A stretch of DNA of 64,000 nt, from NCBI RefSeq assembly GCF_047777955.1, contig NZ_CP180537.1, positions 2,232,001 to 2,296,000 on the forward strand. Reading direction: 5' to 3'. This stretch comes from Didemnitutus sp047777955 (lineage in GTDB: Bacteria; Verrucomicrobiota; Verrucomicrobiia; Opitutales; Opitutaceae). Shown here in pieces: positions 55,637 through 64,000 of the stretch; position 1 is the first letter of the stretch, and the number at the start of each line of letters is the position of its first letter. Position numbers and translations under genes: made by a program. The notes under the pieces are model-generated. The model saw nothing but the letters and a program-made list of their open reading frames with translations. It was not told the origin of the DNA and did not search any database.

Positions 55637-56679
55637 CGGTGCTTGGCACCGAGTTCAACGAAGGCCGGCGCGTCGCGGTCGCAGGAAAGGAGGCCGTCCC
55701 TTTCGTGTAATTCGACGACCTGGATCGAGCTGCGACGCAGCGCGAGCGAGTCCTTGTCCTCGGGCTTGATGGTCCCGGCGCGGCCGGGATGGGTGAAGTA
55801 GAAGAGGAAGGCGCGGTCGCCGTTGACGACCACGCAGGGATGCCCGCCGTTCACGCCGTCGTCGCGGCCGCGGCCCGGTTGCGCGAGGAGATTTTCCGCC
55901 TGCGCGGTCCAGTGTTCGAAGTCGTCCGAGCGATAGACGCCGAGCCCGCGCCAGAGGTCGACGAGCATCCAGTGGCGTCCGCGCCAGGAGAAGACGAAGG
56001 GCCCCTCGCCGGGACGCTCGCCCACGCCGGTGCACTTGCCGCGGTCGGTCCAGGTGAAGAGGTCCGGGCTGTCGGCGTAGTAGATCGATTTGCGGTCGCG
56101 CTCGTTGTTATACCAGAGGCGCCACGTGCCGTCGGGCAGGCGGTGCACGCCGGCGTCGATGACGCGGTCGGAGGCGAGGGCGAGGGTGGAGCGATAGCGC
56201 CAGTGGAGGAGATCCGTGCTCGTGAGGTGCACGATGCGGCGCGGATGCTGCCAGTCCTCGAAGATGCCGGGCACGACGGTGAGGAACAGGTGATGGGTGC
56301 CGTCGGGCGCGGTGACGATTTCGGGCGCCCAGTGGGTGGTGGTCTCGGGTGGGCCGCCGACGCCGGCGGGCAGCTCGATGGCGGCGGTGCCGACATATGA
56401 CCAGGTCGTGCCGTCGTCGCGCGACTCGGCGATGCCGATGCGCGTGCCGTGCACCCAGGCGACGCCGGAGAGGCCGGGGACGTTGGCGCGGCGGTTGGTG
56501 TAGAACATCCACCACGTCCGCGTGTGCGGGTTCCAGACGACGACCGGATCGGCGGCACCGTCGCAGATCGGATCGCGGAAGAGGGGCTGGGGCGCCCGCT
56601 GGGGCTCGGTGCGCGCGAAGACGGGCGAGTCGGAGGCGAGCGCAAGCAAGATGAGTGCGGCGAACAGAAGTCGCTTCAT
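55633..56679 (-). CDS. GH43-like secreted glycosidase
   Basis: 348 residues with a signal peptide (MKRLLFAALILLALASDSPVFA). Three acids are placed as in five-bladed glycosidases: Asp in GAADPVVVWNPHTRTWW, Asp in VIDAGVHRLPDGTW and Glu in GEGPFVFSWRGRHWM. HWAPEIVTAPDGTHHLF and HLTSTDLLHWRYRS are propeller strands. Family assignment is GH43 clan, subfamily open. It lies between GH115 and GH29, with four-base overlaps on both sides, so the three are one translational unit. Confidence 0.78.
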   Translation of the reverse strand: MKRLLFAALILLALASDSPVFARTEPQRAPQPLFRDPICDGAADPVVVWNPHTRTWWMFYTNRRANVPGLSGVAWVHGTRIGIAESRDDGTTWSYVGTAAIELPAGVGGPPETTTHWAPEIVTAPDGTHHLFLTVVPGIFEDWQHPRRIVHLTSTDLLHWRYRSTLALASDRVIDAGVHRLPDGTWRLWYNNERDRKSIYYADSPDLFTWTDRGKCTGVGERPGEGPFVFSWRGRHWMLVDLWRGLGVYRSDDFEHWTAQAENLLAQPGRGRDDGVNGGHPCVVVNGDRAFLFYFTHPGRAGTIKPEDKDSLALRRSSIQVVELHERDGLLSCDRDAPAFVELGAKHR

Positions 56680-59108
56680 GGTTTCACGGGTGTGAGAATG
56701 ATTCGGTCAAGCACGACGCCGTCGTCGACGCCCCGGACGGTGAGTTGGTGGGCACCGGCACCGGCGAGGCGGATGCGCGTGGTGAGCGGGCGGTAGCCGT
56801 TCAGGACGCCTTGTGCCCACTCCGGGCCACCGTCGCCTACGGGCAGGGCGAGCGTTTGCGGCGCGGCGTCATCGAGGGAAAAGGCGAGGCGGAGCGAAGC
56901 GCCGCGGAGTGGATGGGTGGGGAGAAGTTCGAAGGTGAGATCGCAGTCCCCCATCGGTGCATCGAATTCGTAGCGATAGCTCTCTCCGGTCCTGAGCGGC
57001 AAGGCTGCGCCGTAGCGGCCGAGACCGAAGATCAGTGGAGTGTCACGTGACGCCTCGTTGGCGAAGGATACCGGCAAACTAATTTCGCCGCCCGGCCGAT
57101 TCCAAATGGGTATGGGCTGCTGCGAAGGCTGCCAGGGTGCGATACGCATGGATTTCCACTCTGCATCGGCGGGTTCAAGGCGCATGAAACCGCGCCATTT
57201 CCCGTGCGCGATGTCGTTGCTGAAGCGCACGGTCAGCGCGCGGAGTTCCGTGTCGGCGTCGCGGGCGGCGTCGAGATGGATGCCTTGCTCTCCGAGAATG
57301 TAGCGGCGATTCGCCAAGGCGGAGCCCTTCACGGGATATCCGACCAACTCGAAGAACGCGTCCTTGCGGTCGGGCGCAATGTCGGGCGCTAAAGCGTCTG
57401 CATCCGCTCGGAGGTCATCGAAGGCAGAACGGCGCGCTTCCAAATCGCTCCAGCTCCAGTCGCTGTGGCGCGGCGGCTGTCCCGGCAGCCACCATTGGAG
57501 GTGTTCCGGTTTCCGGGCGAAGTTGAGCGTGTAGTAACGGTCGAGAATCGAGGCGATGCGATCGGCATGCGCCTCGCCGAACTCGCGCGCGGCGAACTCG
57601 CGGAGGAATCTCGGCTGCGCATCGGAGCCCCACGGTTTCACGTCCCAGGCGAGACGCAGGAAAAACTCGGTGCCGATCTCGGCGGGTTTCAAGTCGCCGA
57701 CGTTGGCGATCCAGACGCGGTCGGCGCCGTGGGCGTAGGACTTGGTCATCTCCTCCCAGATCAGCGCCGGCGGCGTCGTGCAGAGCCAGAGATAGGCGAG
57801 CGGGCGGCCGAGATAGGAGAGGTGGTAGTAGACGCCGAACCCGCCCGAGCGCCGGCGCTCCTCGGGCGAGGCGAAGTTGCGCACGTAACCGAAATTGTCG
57901 TCGGGCCAGACGATGGTGACGTCGTCGGGCACGCGCAGACCGCCGCGGTAGAGGTCGAGGACTTCCTTGTAGGCGCAGAAAATTTGGGGAATGGACAGGG
58001 TGGGGTTGTTCGCGGCGGGGTCGGGAGACCCCGCCCTACATGGCGCGACGTGTGCGGCGAGCAGGGCGCGCTGGTCGGCGAAAACCTGCTCGAGGACGGC
58101 GATGCGCTCGGCGTCGGTCTTGGCGCCCTGGATGGCGCTGTCGTGGACGCCGCGCATGCCGATGGTCCAGAGATTCTCGTAGCGGCCGTTGGTGCGGACG
58201 CGCTCCTCCCAGTAGGCGCGGACGCCGGCGCGGTTGGTCACGTAGTTGTAGTCGGCCGCGCGGTCATGCGGCCACTCGCCGACGTTGTTGCGGAGCAGCG
58301 GCTCGGCGTGCGAGGAGCCCATGACGATCGCGTAGTCGTCGGCGAGCGCGGCGTTGCGCGGGTCGGCGTTGAACGGCTTCGTGCACGCGTGCATCGCGGG
58401 CCAGAGGGTGTTGGCCTTCAGCCGCAGCAGCAGCTCGAAGACGCGCGCGTAGGTCTTCGGGCCGATGCCGCCGTTTTCCGGCTCGAAGGTCGTGGCGGCC
58501 CACGGCTGCAGGCCCCAGTCCTCGTCGTTGAGGAAAATCCCGCGATACTTCACGGACGGCGGGCCGAAGCGGCGCGTGCCGTCCGCGATGAGCAGCTCGC
58601 TTTTCCTCTCGGGCGTCGCATCCGCCCACCAATGCCAGGGCGACACGCCGATCTGCTGCGAGAGCTCGTAGACGCCGAACGCCGTGCCGCGCCGGTCGCT
58701 GCCGACGATCACGAGCGTGGGCGCGGGCACCGCAGGCGGAGCGAGTGTGGCGATGAGGAAGGATTCCCAGGCGCCGCGGAGATCGCCGATCGCGAGGGCG
58801 CCGGAGGCGACGAGCGCGTCGATCTCGGGTGCGCGGCCGAGTGTGCCGATGAGGACGCGGGGAGCGGCGGGAGGAGGGCGGTTGGGGGCAACCGTCCCTC
58901 CCACGGAGGGCGTCACGCCGGTGACGGTGGCGATGTCGTGCGCAAGGTCCTGCGCGGCGATCTGCACGACTTTCGCATCGCCGGGCGCGACGACGAGCGA
59001 GGCGGCGCGCCCGGCGCGCACGAGTGGGAAGTCGGCCGCGCACAGGGCAGCCGCTCCGGCGAACATGCCGAGCGCGGCGAGCAGAGCGCGAAGGCGACGG
59101 GGTGTCAC
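56676..59108 (-). CDS. Alpha-glucuronidase, GH115
   Basis: 810 residues with a signal peptide (MTPRRLRALLAALGMFAGAAALCAAD). The N-terminal accessory domain has VVQIAAQDLAHDIATVTG and TAFGVYELSQQIGVSPWHWWAD. The TIM barrel has SVKYRGIFLNDEDWGLQPWA, LLRLKANTLWPAMHACTKPFN, MGSSHAEPLLRNN, WTIGMRGVHDSAI and VTIVWPDDNFGYVRNF. This set is diagnostic of GH115. The enzyme removes (4-O-methyl)-glucuronic acid from xylan or glucuronic acid from arabinogalactan. Two short insertions (GGTVAPNRPPPAAP near 70-85 and PCRAGSPDPAANNP near 355) are coded by hairpin repeats; see the repeat entries. Confidence 0.94.
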   Translation of the reverse strand: MTPRRLRALLAALGMFAGAAALCAADFPLVRAGRAASLVVAPGDAKVVQIAAQDLAHDIATVTGVTPSVGGTVAPNRPPPAAPRVLIGTLGRAPEIDALVASGALAIGDLRGAWESFLIATLAPPAVPAPTLVIVGSDRRGTAFGVYELSQQIGVSPWHWWADATPERKSELLIADGTRRFGPPSVKYRGIFLNDEDWGLQPWAATTFEPENGGIGPKTYARVFELLLRLKANTLWPAMHACTKPFNADPRNAALADDYAIVMGSSHAEPLLRNNVGEWPHDRAADYNYVTNRAGVRAYWEERVRTNGRYENLWTIGMRGVHDSAIQGAKTDAERIAVLEQVFADQRALLAAHVAPCRAGSPDPAANNPTLSIPQIFCAYKEVLDLYRGGLRVPDDVTIVWPDDNFGYVRNFASPEERRRSGGFGVYYHLSYLGRPLAYLWLCTTPPALIWEEMTKSYAHGADRVWIANVGDLKPAEIGTEFFLRLAWDVKPWGSDAQPRFLREFAAREFGEAHADRIASILDRYYTLNFARKPEHLQWWLPGQPPRHSDWSWSDLEARRSAFDDLRADADALAPDIAPDRKDAFFELVGYPVKGSALANRRYILGEQGIHLDAARDADTELRALTVRFSNDIAHGKWRGFMRLEPADAEWKSMRIAPWQPSQQPIPIWNRPGGEISLPVSFANEASRDTPLIFGLGRYGAALPLRTGESYRYEFDAPMGDCDLTFELLPTHPLRGASLRLAFSLDDAAPQTLALPVGDGGPEWAQGVLNGYRPLTTRIRLAGAGAHQLTVRGVDDGVVLDRIILTPVKP
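58014..58035. repeat. REP-like hairpin inside GH115 gene
   Basis: GGCGGGGTC (58014-58022), loop GGGA, GACCCCGCC (58027-58035): a perfect nine-base stem. It codes in frame for part of CRAGSPDPAANN, a stretch absent at the same place from the GH115 members I recall (which pass from HVNPD-like straight to the PQIF-CAYKEV strand). It looks like a small palindromic element that entered the coding region. Confidence 0.6.
58873..58901. repeat. Second REP-like hairpin inside GH115 gene
   Basis: GGAGGGCGGTTG (58873-58884), loop GGGG, CAACCG (58889-58894), one unpaired T, CCCTCC (58896-58901): twelve paired bases. On the coding strand it gives GGTVAPNRPP, a low-complexity insert in the N-terminal domain. 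It differs in sequence from the element at 58014. Confidence 0.55.
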
Positions 59109-59144
59109 GGGAGCGGGCGGCGAGGTGCCGGGCCGGCGCGCACC

Positions 59145-60692
59145 TCAGAGTTCGAGCACGACGACGGATTTCGCCGGCAGGGCGACGGTGAGCTCGCCGT
59201 TCTCGAGCTGGGCGCCGGTGAACGGGGCGGGCTTCACGGCGTCGGGGGCGGCGAAGGTGTTGTGCGCGTCCATCGTCGCGGCGGTGAGGATGCGGCCGGT
59301 GACGGACTTCGGCTCGACGCCGGCGAGCGCGCACGCGACGGTGACGGCGTGGTGCGGGTCGGTGTTGACGAGCGAGAGATGGACCTTGCCGGCGGCGTCG
59401 CGCGAGGCGGAGGCGCTGACGGCGGCGATCTTCTCGTCGCCGAAGGAGTAGTCGGGCGAGAGCAGGTCGACGCGCAGCGAGGTGGCGTCCTGGTGGACCT
59501 TGAACATCTCGAAGGCGTGGTAGGTCGGCGTGAGGATCATCTTGTCACCCTCGGTGAGGATGGCCGCCTGGAGGACGTTCACCATCTGGGCGATGTTGGC
59601 CATGGTGACGCGGTCGGCGTGGCGATGGAAGATGTGGAAGTTCAGCGCGGCGACGATCGCGTCGCGCAGCGTGTTTTGCTGGACGAGGAAGCCGTCCTTG
59701 CTGCCCGGCGTCTTGTCATACCAGGTGCCCCATTCGTCGACCACGAGCGCGACCTTCTTCTCCGGGTCGTATTTGTCCATGATCGCGGTGTGTTTGGTGA
59801 TCAGCTCCTCCATGCGGAGGGTGTTGCGCAGGGTGGAGAACCACTCCGCCTCGGGAAAGTCCGTCGCGGCGCCCTTCTTTTTCCAGTCGCCGGTGGGGAG
59901 CGTGTAGTTGTGCAGGGCGAGGCCGTTCATGTTCTTGGCGGCCTTCTGCATGAGCACCTCGGTCCAGTTGTAGTTCGAGCCGTCGGGGCCGCAGGCGACG
60001 CGGTAGAGGCGCGTGCTGGTGTAGTTTTTGACGAAGGTGTTATAGCGGCGGAAATTGTCGGCATAGAACTCCGGCGTCATGCTGCCGCCGCAGCCCCAGC
60101 TCTCGTTGCCGATGGCGAGATACTTGACCTTCCAGGGTTCCTGCCGGCCATGGGCGCGGCGCAGGTTGGCCATCGGCGAGTTGGCGGGGGAGGTCATGTA
60201 TTCGACCCATTCCATCGCCTCCTGCACGGTGCCGCTGCCGACGTTGAGGCAGACGTAGGGTTCGATGCCGAGCATCTCGCAGAGGTCGAGGAATTCGTGC
60301 GTGCCGAAATGGTTGTTCTCCACCACGCCGCCCCAGTGGGAGTTGAACATCGAGGGGCGCGACTCGCGCGGGCCGATGCCGTCCTTCCAGTGATACTCGT
60401 CGGCGAAGCAGCCGCCCGGCCAGCGGAGGATCGGCACGTGGAGCGTCTTCAGGGCCGCGAGCACGTCGTTGCGGTAGCCCTTCGTGTTCGGGATGGGCGA
60501 ATCCGGTCCGACCCAGATGCCCTCGTAGATGCAGTGGCCGAGGTGCTCGGCGAAATGGCCGTAGATGTTCCGGTTGATGATCGGGCCGGGCTGGTCGGCG
60601 CGGAGCGTGAGCGTGGCGTCGGCAGCGCGCGCGACGGAAAGCACGGTCGCCACAGCGAGCGCCGCGAACACGAGCAGGGGGCGGGGTGTCAT
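59145..60692 (-). CDS. Secreted alpha-L-arabinofuranosidase, GH51
   Basis: 515 residues with a signal peptide (MTPRPLLVFAALAVATVLSVARAA). GH51 marks: INRNIYGHFAEHLGHCIYEG, LRWPGGCFADEYHWKDGIGP, acid/base Glu near 197 in LAIGNESWGCGG, nucleophile Glu near 320 in VVDEWGTWYD. The C-terminal jelly roll follows (SLVNTDPHHAVTV). It releases terminal arabinofuranose from arabinan, arabinoxylan or AG by retention. GH51 enzymes are often cytoplasmic; this one is exported. It is 36 bases upstream of the GH115 gene on the same strand. Confidence 0.95.
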   Translation of the reverse strand: MTPRPLLVFAALAVATVLSVARAADATLTLRADQPGPIINRNIYGHFAEHLGHCIYEGIWVGPDSPIPNTKGYRNDVLAALKTLHVPILRWPGGCFADEYHWKDGIGPRESRPSMFNSHWGGVVENNHFGTHEFLDLCEMLGIEPYVCLNVGSGTVQEAMEWVEYMTSPANSPMANLRRAHGRQEPWKVKYLAIGNESWGCGGSMTPEFYADNFRRYNTFVKNYTSTRLYRVACGPDGSNYNWTEVLMQKAAKNMNGLALHNYTLPTGDWKKKGAATDFPEAEWFSTLRNTLRMEELITKHTAIMDKYDPEKKVALVVDEWGTWYDKTPGSKDGFLVQQNTLRDAIVAALNFHIFHRHADRVTMANIAQMVNVLQAAILTEGDKMILTPTYHAFEMFKVHQDATSLRVDLLSPDYSFGDEKIAAVSASASRDAAGKVHLSLVNTDPHHAVTVACALAGVEPKSVTGRILTAATMDAHNTFAAPDAVKPAPFTGAQLENGELTVALPAKSVVVLEL

Positions 60693-60777
60693 GGGGCAAG
60701 GCAGCCGGAGAACGCCGCCGCCGACAACGCCGCCGCCGCTTGACCGTTCGATTCGGCCCGGGGCGGCCGGCGCCCGC

Positions 60778-63252
60778 TCAGCGCGGCAGGGGCAGCTGAT
60801 TCTCGAAGGGAACCTCCTCCGGCGCGGTGCCGTCGGGGGCCGTGATCGTGAAATGGCCGCGCAGGCGGATGTCCTCCGAGGACGCGCCGATCATCACCGT
60901 AAAGCGGCCGGGCTCGACGACCCACTCGTAACGGGCGTTGAGCAGCTGCAGGTGCCGGCGGCTGAGCGTGAAGGTGACGGGCTTCGTCTCGCCGGGGGCG
61001 AGCGAGACGCGGGCGAAGCCGCGCAGGGCCTTGTCCCAGGTCGTGACCGAGCTGAAGTCGTCGCGCAGGTAGAGCTGCACGACGTCGTCGCCCGCGCGCG
61101 TGCCGGTGTTGGTGACGTCGCAAGTGACGGTGATCGGCGTGTCGGCGCCGGCGCGCTCGGGCGCGAGGCGGAGGTTGGCGTAGGTGAAGGTCGTGTAGCT
61201 CAGGCCGTGGCCGAACGGGAACAGCGCGCCCGCCACCTGGCCCTCGTCGCGCGCCTGCGCGCCGGGGCGGGTGGGGAAGTTGAACGGCACCTGGCCCGCG
61301 CTGCGCGGGAAGGTGATCGGCAGGTGGCCGCTGGGGTTGACGTCGCCCAGCAGCACGTCGGCGAGCGCGGCGCCGGCCTCCTCGCCGGGGAACCAGAGCT
61401 CGACGATCGCAGGCACGTGCTTCGCGGCCCAGTTCACGCTCAGCGGGCGGCCGTTGCTCAGCACGAGCACCACGGGCTTGCCGGTGGCGTGGAGGGCGCG
61501 GAGCAGGTCGTCCTGATAACCGGGCAGGTCGAGGCTGACGCGGCTGGCGGACTCGCGGCTGATGTCGTCCGTCTCGCCGAGCACGGCCACGATGACGTCG
61601 ACGTCGGCCGCCGCGGCGACGGCGGCGGCGATGCCGTCGCGCACGGCGCCGGAGGCGGGTTCCTTGAAGAGATCGCTTTCGGGGAAGTCAGCGTCCTTGG
61701 CCTCGACGCCCTTCGCGTAGCGCACCTCGACGCCGGCGGCGGCGAGCCGCGTGCGCAGGCCGGCGAGGGGCGTGATGAAGGCGAGCTGCTGCGGCGCGTA
61801 GCGCGACCACCAGCCGTGGGCGTTGTCGGCGAGCGGGCCGGCGACGAGGACCTTCCGGAGCTTCTTCACGTCGAGCGGCAGCGCGGCGCCCTCGTTCTTG
61901 AGCAGGACGATCGACTGGCGCGCGGCCAGGTGCGCGGCGGCGAGGTGGGCCGGGGCGCGCACGGTGCGCTCGGCCGCAGCCGGGTCGCGATAAGGGGCGT
62001 CGAAGAGACCGAGGCGGAACTTCACGCGCAGGATCTCGCGCACGCGCTCGTCGACGACCGCCAGCGGCAGCTTGCCGGTGCGGATCTGCTCCCGCAGCGG
62101 GCCGACGTAGACCTGCGGGGGCGTGAAGGTCGTGCGGATGTTCAGGCCGGCCTCGACGGCCTGGCGCACGGCGTCGCCGTAGGTGGGTGCGGTGCGGTGC
62201 TTGGTGTGGATGAACTCGACGGCGTCGCTGTCGGAGACGACGTAGCCCTTGAAGCCCCACTCGGTGCGGAGAATGTCGGTGAGGAATTTCTTCGAGGCCT
62301 CGATCGGCACGCCCTCGTAGTCGTTGTAGGAGGCCATGACGCCCATCGCGCCGCCTTCCTTCACCGCGCGGCGGAAGGGCTCGAGGTAGATTTCCTGCAC
62401 GTCGCGCCAGGTCGCGGCCGGGTCGGTGCGCACGTGGCCGTCGCGGCCGCCCTTGGGGATCGAGTAGACGGCGAAGTGCTTCAGGGTCGACGCGACGCGC
62501 GACTCCTGGATGCCGCGCACCTGCTCGAGGCCGAGGGTGCTGACGAGGAACGGATCCTCGCCGTAGGTCTCGGTCGTGCGGCCCCAGCGCGGATCGCGGG
62601 CGAGGTCGAGGATGGGCGAATAGACGTTGCTGTAGCCGAGCGCGTGCGCCTCGCGGCCGGTGATGCGGCCGATCTCGCGGACGAGTTCCGGGTTGAACGC
62701 CGCGGCGACGCCGAGCTGGGACGGGAAGCTCGTCGCCTTGGCGTGCAGCAGGCCGCGGATGCCCTCGTTGGTGAAGTCCGCGGGGATGCCGAGCCGCGTC
62801 TGCTCTACGAACCAGCGCTGGATCTCGTTCAGCTGGCGCGTGTGGTTGGCCCAGGGGAGGTCGAACTTCGGATTGGGCAGGTCGCTCTTCCAGCCGAGGT
62901 TGCCGTTGGATTGTTCGTCGATGTTGCCGATGCCGTCCTTCCACAGCTCCTTGTCCCAGGCCGGCGTGGGCAACTCGTCTTTCAGCACGCGCGGGTAACC
63001 GTAGAGCGTGACCATCTGGGCGGTCTTCTCCTCGAGCGTCATGCGCGCGAGCAGGTCGGCGACGCGCGCCTCGAGCGGGGCGGCGGCGTCCTCGTAGGCG
63101 TCCTTCACGCCGTTCTTGTTCAGGTCGATCCAGCCGTCGTGATAGATCGCCGCGGAGGGGCGCGCGTCGATGAACTGGTCGGGCGTCGGCGCGGCGGCCA
63201 GGGAACCGGCGAGGGCGAGCGGAAGCAGCGCGAGGAGGCGGTGGGTCATCAT
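60778..63252 (-). CDS. Secreted GH3 beta-glycosidase
   Basis: 824 residues from the MM start at 63252 (MMTHRLLALLPLALAGSLAAA); the longer open frame upstream overlaps the TPR gene and is rejected. A short EF-hand-like DLNKNGVKDAYED lies near 45. The GH3 barrel has LEEKTAQMVTLYG, DFTNEGIRGLLHAKATSFP, RDPRWGRTTETYGEDP, STLKHFAVYS and nucleophile Asp in YVVSDSDAVEF. The second domain has LLKNEGAALPL and GETDDISRES; a C-terminal fibronectin-like domain follows. Beta-xylosidase or beta-glucosidase activity is likely. It heads the region G minus-strand set. Confidence 0.93.
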   Translation of the reverse strand: MMTHRLLALLPLALAGSLAAAPTPDQFIDARPSAAIYHDGWIDLNKNGVKDAYEDAAAPLEARVADLLARMTLEEKTAQMVTLYGYPRVLKDELPTPAWDKELWKDGIGNIDEQSNGNLGWKSDLPNPKFDLPWANHTRQLNEIQRWFVEQTRLGIPADFTNEGIRGLLHAKATSFPSQLGVAAAFNPELVREIGRITGREAHALGYSNVYSPILDLARDPRWGRTTETYGEDPFLVSTLGLEQVRGIQESRVASTLKHFAVYSIPKGGRDGHVRTDPAATWRDVQEIYLEPFRRAVKEGGAMGVMASYNDYEGVPIEASKKFLTDILRTEWGFKGYVVSDSDAVEFIHTKHRTAPTYGDAVRQAVEAGLNIRTTFTPPQVYVGPLREQIRTGKLPLAVVDERVREILRVKFRLGLFDAPYRDPAAAERTVRAPAHLAAAHLAARQSIVLLKNEGAALPLDVKKLRKVLVAGPLADNAHGWWSRYAPQQLAFITPLAGLRTRLAAAGVEVRYAKGVEAKDADFPESDLFKEPASGAVRDGIAAAVAAAADVDVIVAVLGETDDISRESASRVSLDLPGYQDDLLRALHATGKPVVLVLSNGRPLSVNWAAKHVPAIVELWFPGEEAGAALADVLLGDVNPSGHLPITFPRSAGQVPFNFPTRPGAQARDEGQVAGALFPFGHGLSYTTFTYANLRLAPERAGADTPITVTCDVTNTGTRAGDDVVQLYLRDDFSSVTTWDKALRGFARVSLAPGETKPVTFTLSRRHLQLLNARYEWVVEPGRFTVMIGASSEDIRLRGHFTITAPDGTAPEEVPFENQLPLPR

Positions 63253-63304
63253 GGGAAAGCGCACAAGGGAAGGGACGCCCGGGCGAAAGGCAACGGCGGC
63301 CCTG

Positions 63305-64000
63305 TCACTCCAAAGAGGGATTGCTTTCGACCAGGTCCCGCGCGCGCGCGTGGTGCGGATCGCGCTGCAGCACGCGTCGCAGCAGGCGGCGGGCCGGCGC
63401 TTCCTGCCCCAGGCCGAGGCGCGCCTGCGCCTCGAGGAACAGGGCGTGCGTGCGTTGCCGGGCGGCGAGGTCGTCCTCGAACAGGAGCATGGTCGGAAGC
63501 GAGGTGGCGAAATAGTCGATCTCCGCCGGCGCGCGGGCCAGCCGGCGGGCATGGGCGAGCAGTTCGCGGAACATCCGCTTGGACTTGGCCGGATGACCGA
63601 GGCGCTGCCAGGCCAGCGCGGAGAAGTAGGTCATTTCGGAGAACGCCCGGACGCTCATCGCCTGGAAGTCCCCGCGGAACGTCGCGGCCCGGCGCCAATG
63701 CCGGCGGGCGTCGGTGCGCAGCCCGGCGGCGGCAAGTGCGTCGCCGAGCCAGAGGTGGATGTCGCTCGGGTTGGCGAGCAGGTGCCGGGCTTCGCCGAGG
63801 TTCCCCGGCACGTCCAGTGCGGCGTCGAAGTGGGCGATGGCGGCGGGTGCGTCGCCGCGGGCGAGGGCGGCCCGGCCGAGGCGGAGGTGGGTGCGCGCGT
63901 GCTGGCCGAGCACGAGGCCTTCGCCGCCCTCCCAGGGCTGGAACCGGCGCGTGCGCAGGAGGGCGAGCGCGGCGTCGGAGCGTCCTGTCTGATTGTAGAG
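63305..64000 (-). CDS. DUF5107-type TPR protein, C-terminal part (runs off right edge)
   Basis: The minus frame is open from the edge (LYNQTGRSDAALALLRTRRF) to the stop at 63305, 232 codons. QPWEGGEGLVLGQHARTHL is a pattern I know from the end of DUF5107 proteins. TPR-like helices follow (LRLGRAALARGDAPAAIAHF, IHLWLGDALAAAGLRTDARRHW, ARLGLGQEAPARRLLRRVL). DUF5107 proteins carry a beta-rich N-terminal domain, outside this window, and are common in sugar loci of Verrucomicrobia. Function unknown. It is 52 bases upstream of the GH3 gene on the same strand. Confidence 0.75.
   Translation of the reverse strand, partial: LYNQTGRSDAALALLRTRRFQPWEGGEGLVLGQHARTHLRLGRAALARGDAPAAIAHFDAALDVPGNLGEARHLLANPSDIHLWLGDALAAAGLRTDARRHWRRAATFRGDFQAMSVRAFSEMTYFSALAWQRLGHPAKSKRMFRELLAHARRLARAPAEIDYFATSLPTMLLFEDDLAARQRTHALFLEAQARLGLGQEAPARRLLRRVLQRDPHHARARDLVESNPSLE

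Noticed and set aside
57465..60743. Open frame of 1092 codons on the plus strand
   Set aside because: It is antisense to GH115 and GH51, both with full active-site motifs. Its translation is low-complexity.
60778..63552. Longer form of the GH3 protein starting at 63552
   Set aside because: The extra 100 residues overlap the TPR gene and precede a perfect signal peptide at 63252.
1..64000. tRNA, rRNA, CRISPR arrays, phage genes, transposases
   Set aside because: None was recognised in the gaps or on either strand; the gaps are all short and hold only small inverted repeats.

Overview
The window looks like a chromosomal segment of a high-GC Verrucomicrobiota bacterium, most likely Opitutaceae. 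The reasons are two SusD-less TonB-dependent receptors with an LSPF-type motif after the signal peptide, dense glycoside hydrolase clusters, LacI and AraC regulators beside them, and DUF5107-type TPR and DUF1736/TPR membrane proteins. No rRNA, tRNA, CRISPR array, phage gene or insertion sequence was seen. All gaps between genes are under 300 bases.

Layout. (A) 1-3323, minus strand: sugar isomerase/epimerase, LacI regulator and a TonB receptor that runs off the left edge. (B) 3448-17269, plus strand, tightly packed or overlapping genes: GH78 rhamnosidase, DUF6807 (PmoA-like) protein, exported class V aminotransferase, BNR-repeat protein, an unrecognised toroid protein, GH127 beta-L-arabinofuranosidase, M28 peptidase, sodium/solute symporter and an exported S51 dipeptidase. 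GH127 with two peptidases suggests use of arabinosylated, hydroxyproline-rich plant glycoproteins. (C) 17277-23871, minus strand: mutarotase-like protein, small secreted protein, ABC exporter, Gfo/Idh/MocA oxidoreductase, ferritin-like diiron protein and PhyH dioxygenase, with a divergent AraC regulator at 23944. (D) 24874-30634: a divergent pair of poorly classified glycoside hydrolase-like genes and an AraC regulator. (E) 30732-39512: Rieske oxygenase, fucose-isomerase-like protein, core-MetE-like methyltransferase, Gfo/Idh/MocA oxidoreductase and a large TonB receptor, closed by a strong terminator. (F) 39634-41691: TMTC-like membrane/TPR protein. (G) 41775-63252: a pectin/hemicellulose locus with GH43-type, DUF6250-like, GH2, tandem CE12-like esterase, LacI, exo-rhamnogalacturonan lyase-like, GH29, GH115, GH51 and GH3 genes. 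(H) 63305-64000: partial DUF5107-type TPR protein.

Working model. Exported lyases, esterases and exo-glycosidases trim rhamnogalacturonan-I, arabinan, arabinogalactan and glucuronoxylan-type material. TonB receptors and the symporter import products. Signal-less enzymes (GH78, GH127, DUF6807, the region D hydrolases) and the isomerase/oxidoreductase genes finish the work in the cytoplasm.

Quality warning. Nine genes are broken by a single-base indel. Eight of the nine can be repaired by changing one homopolymer run by one base, and the ninth very probably can too. I treat these as probable sequence errors and annotate the genes at full span.
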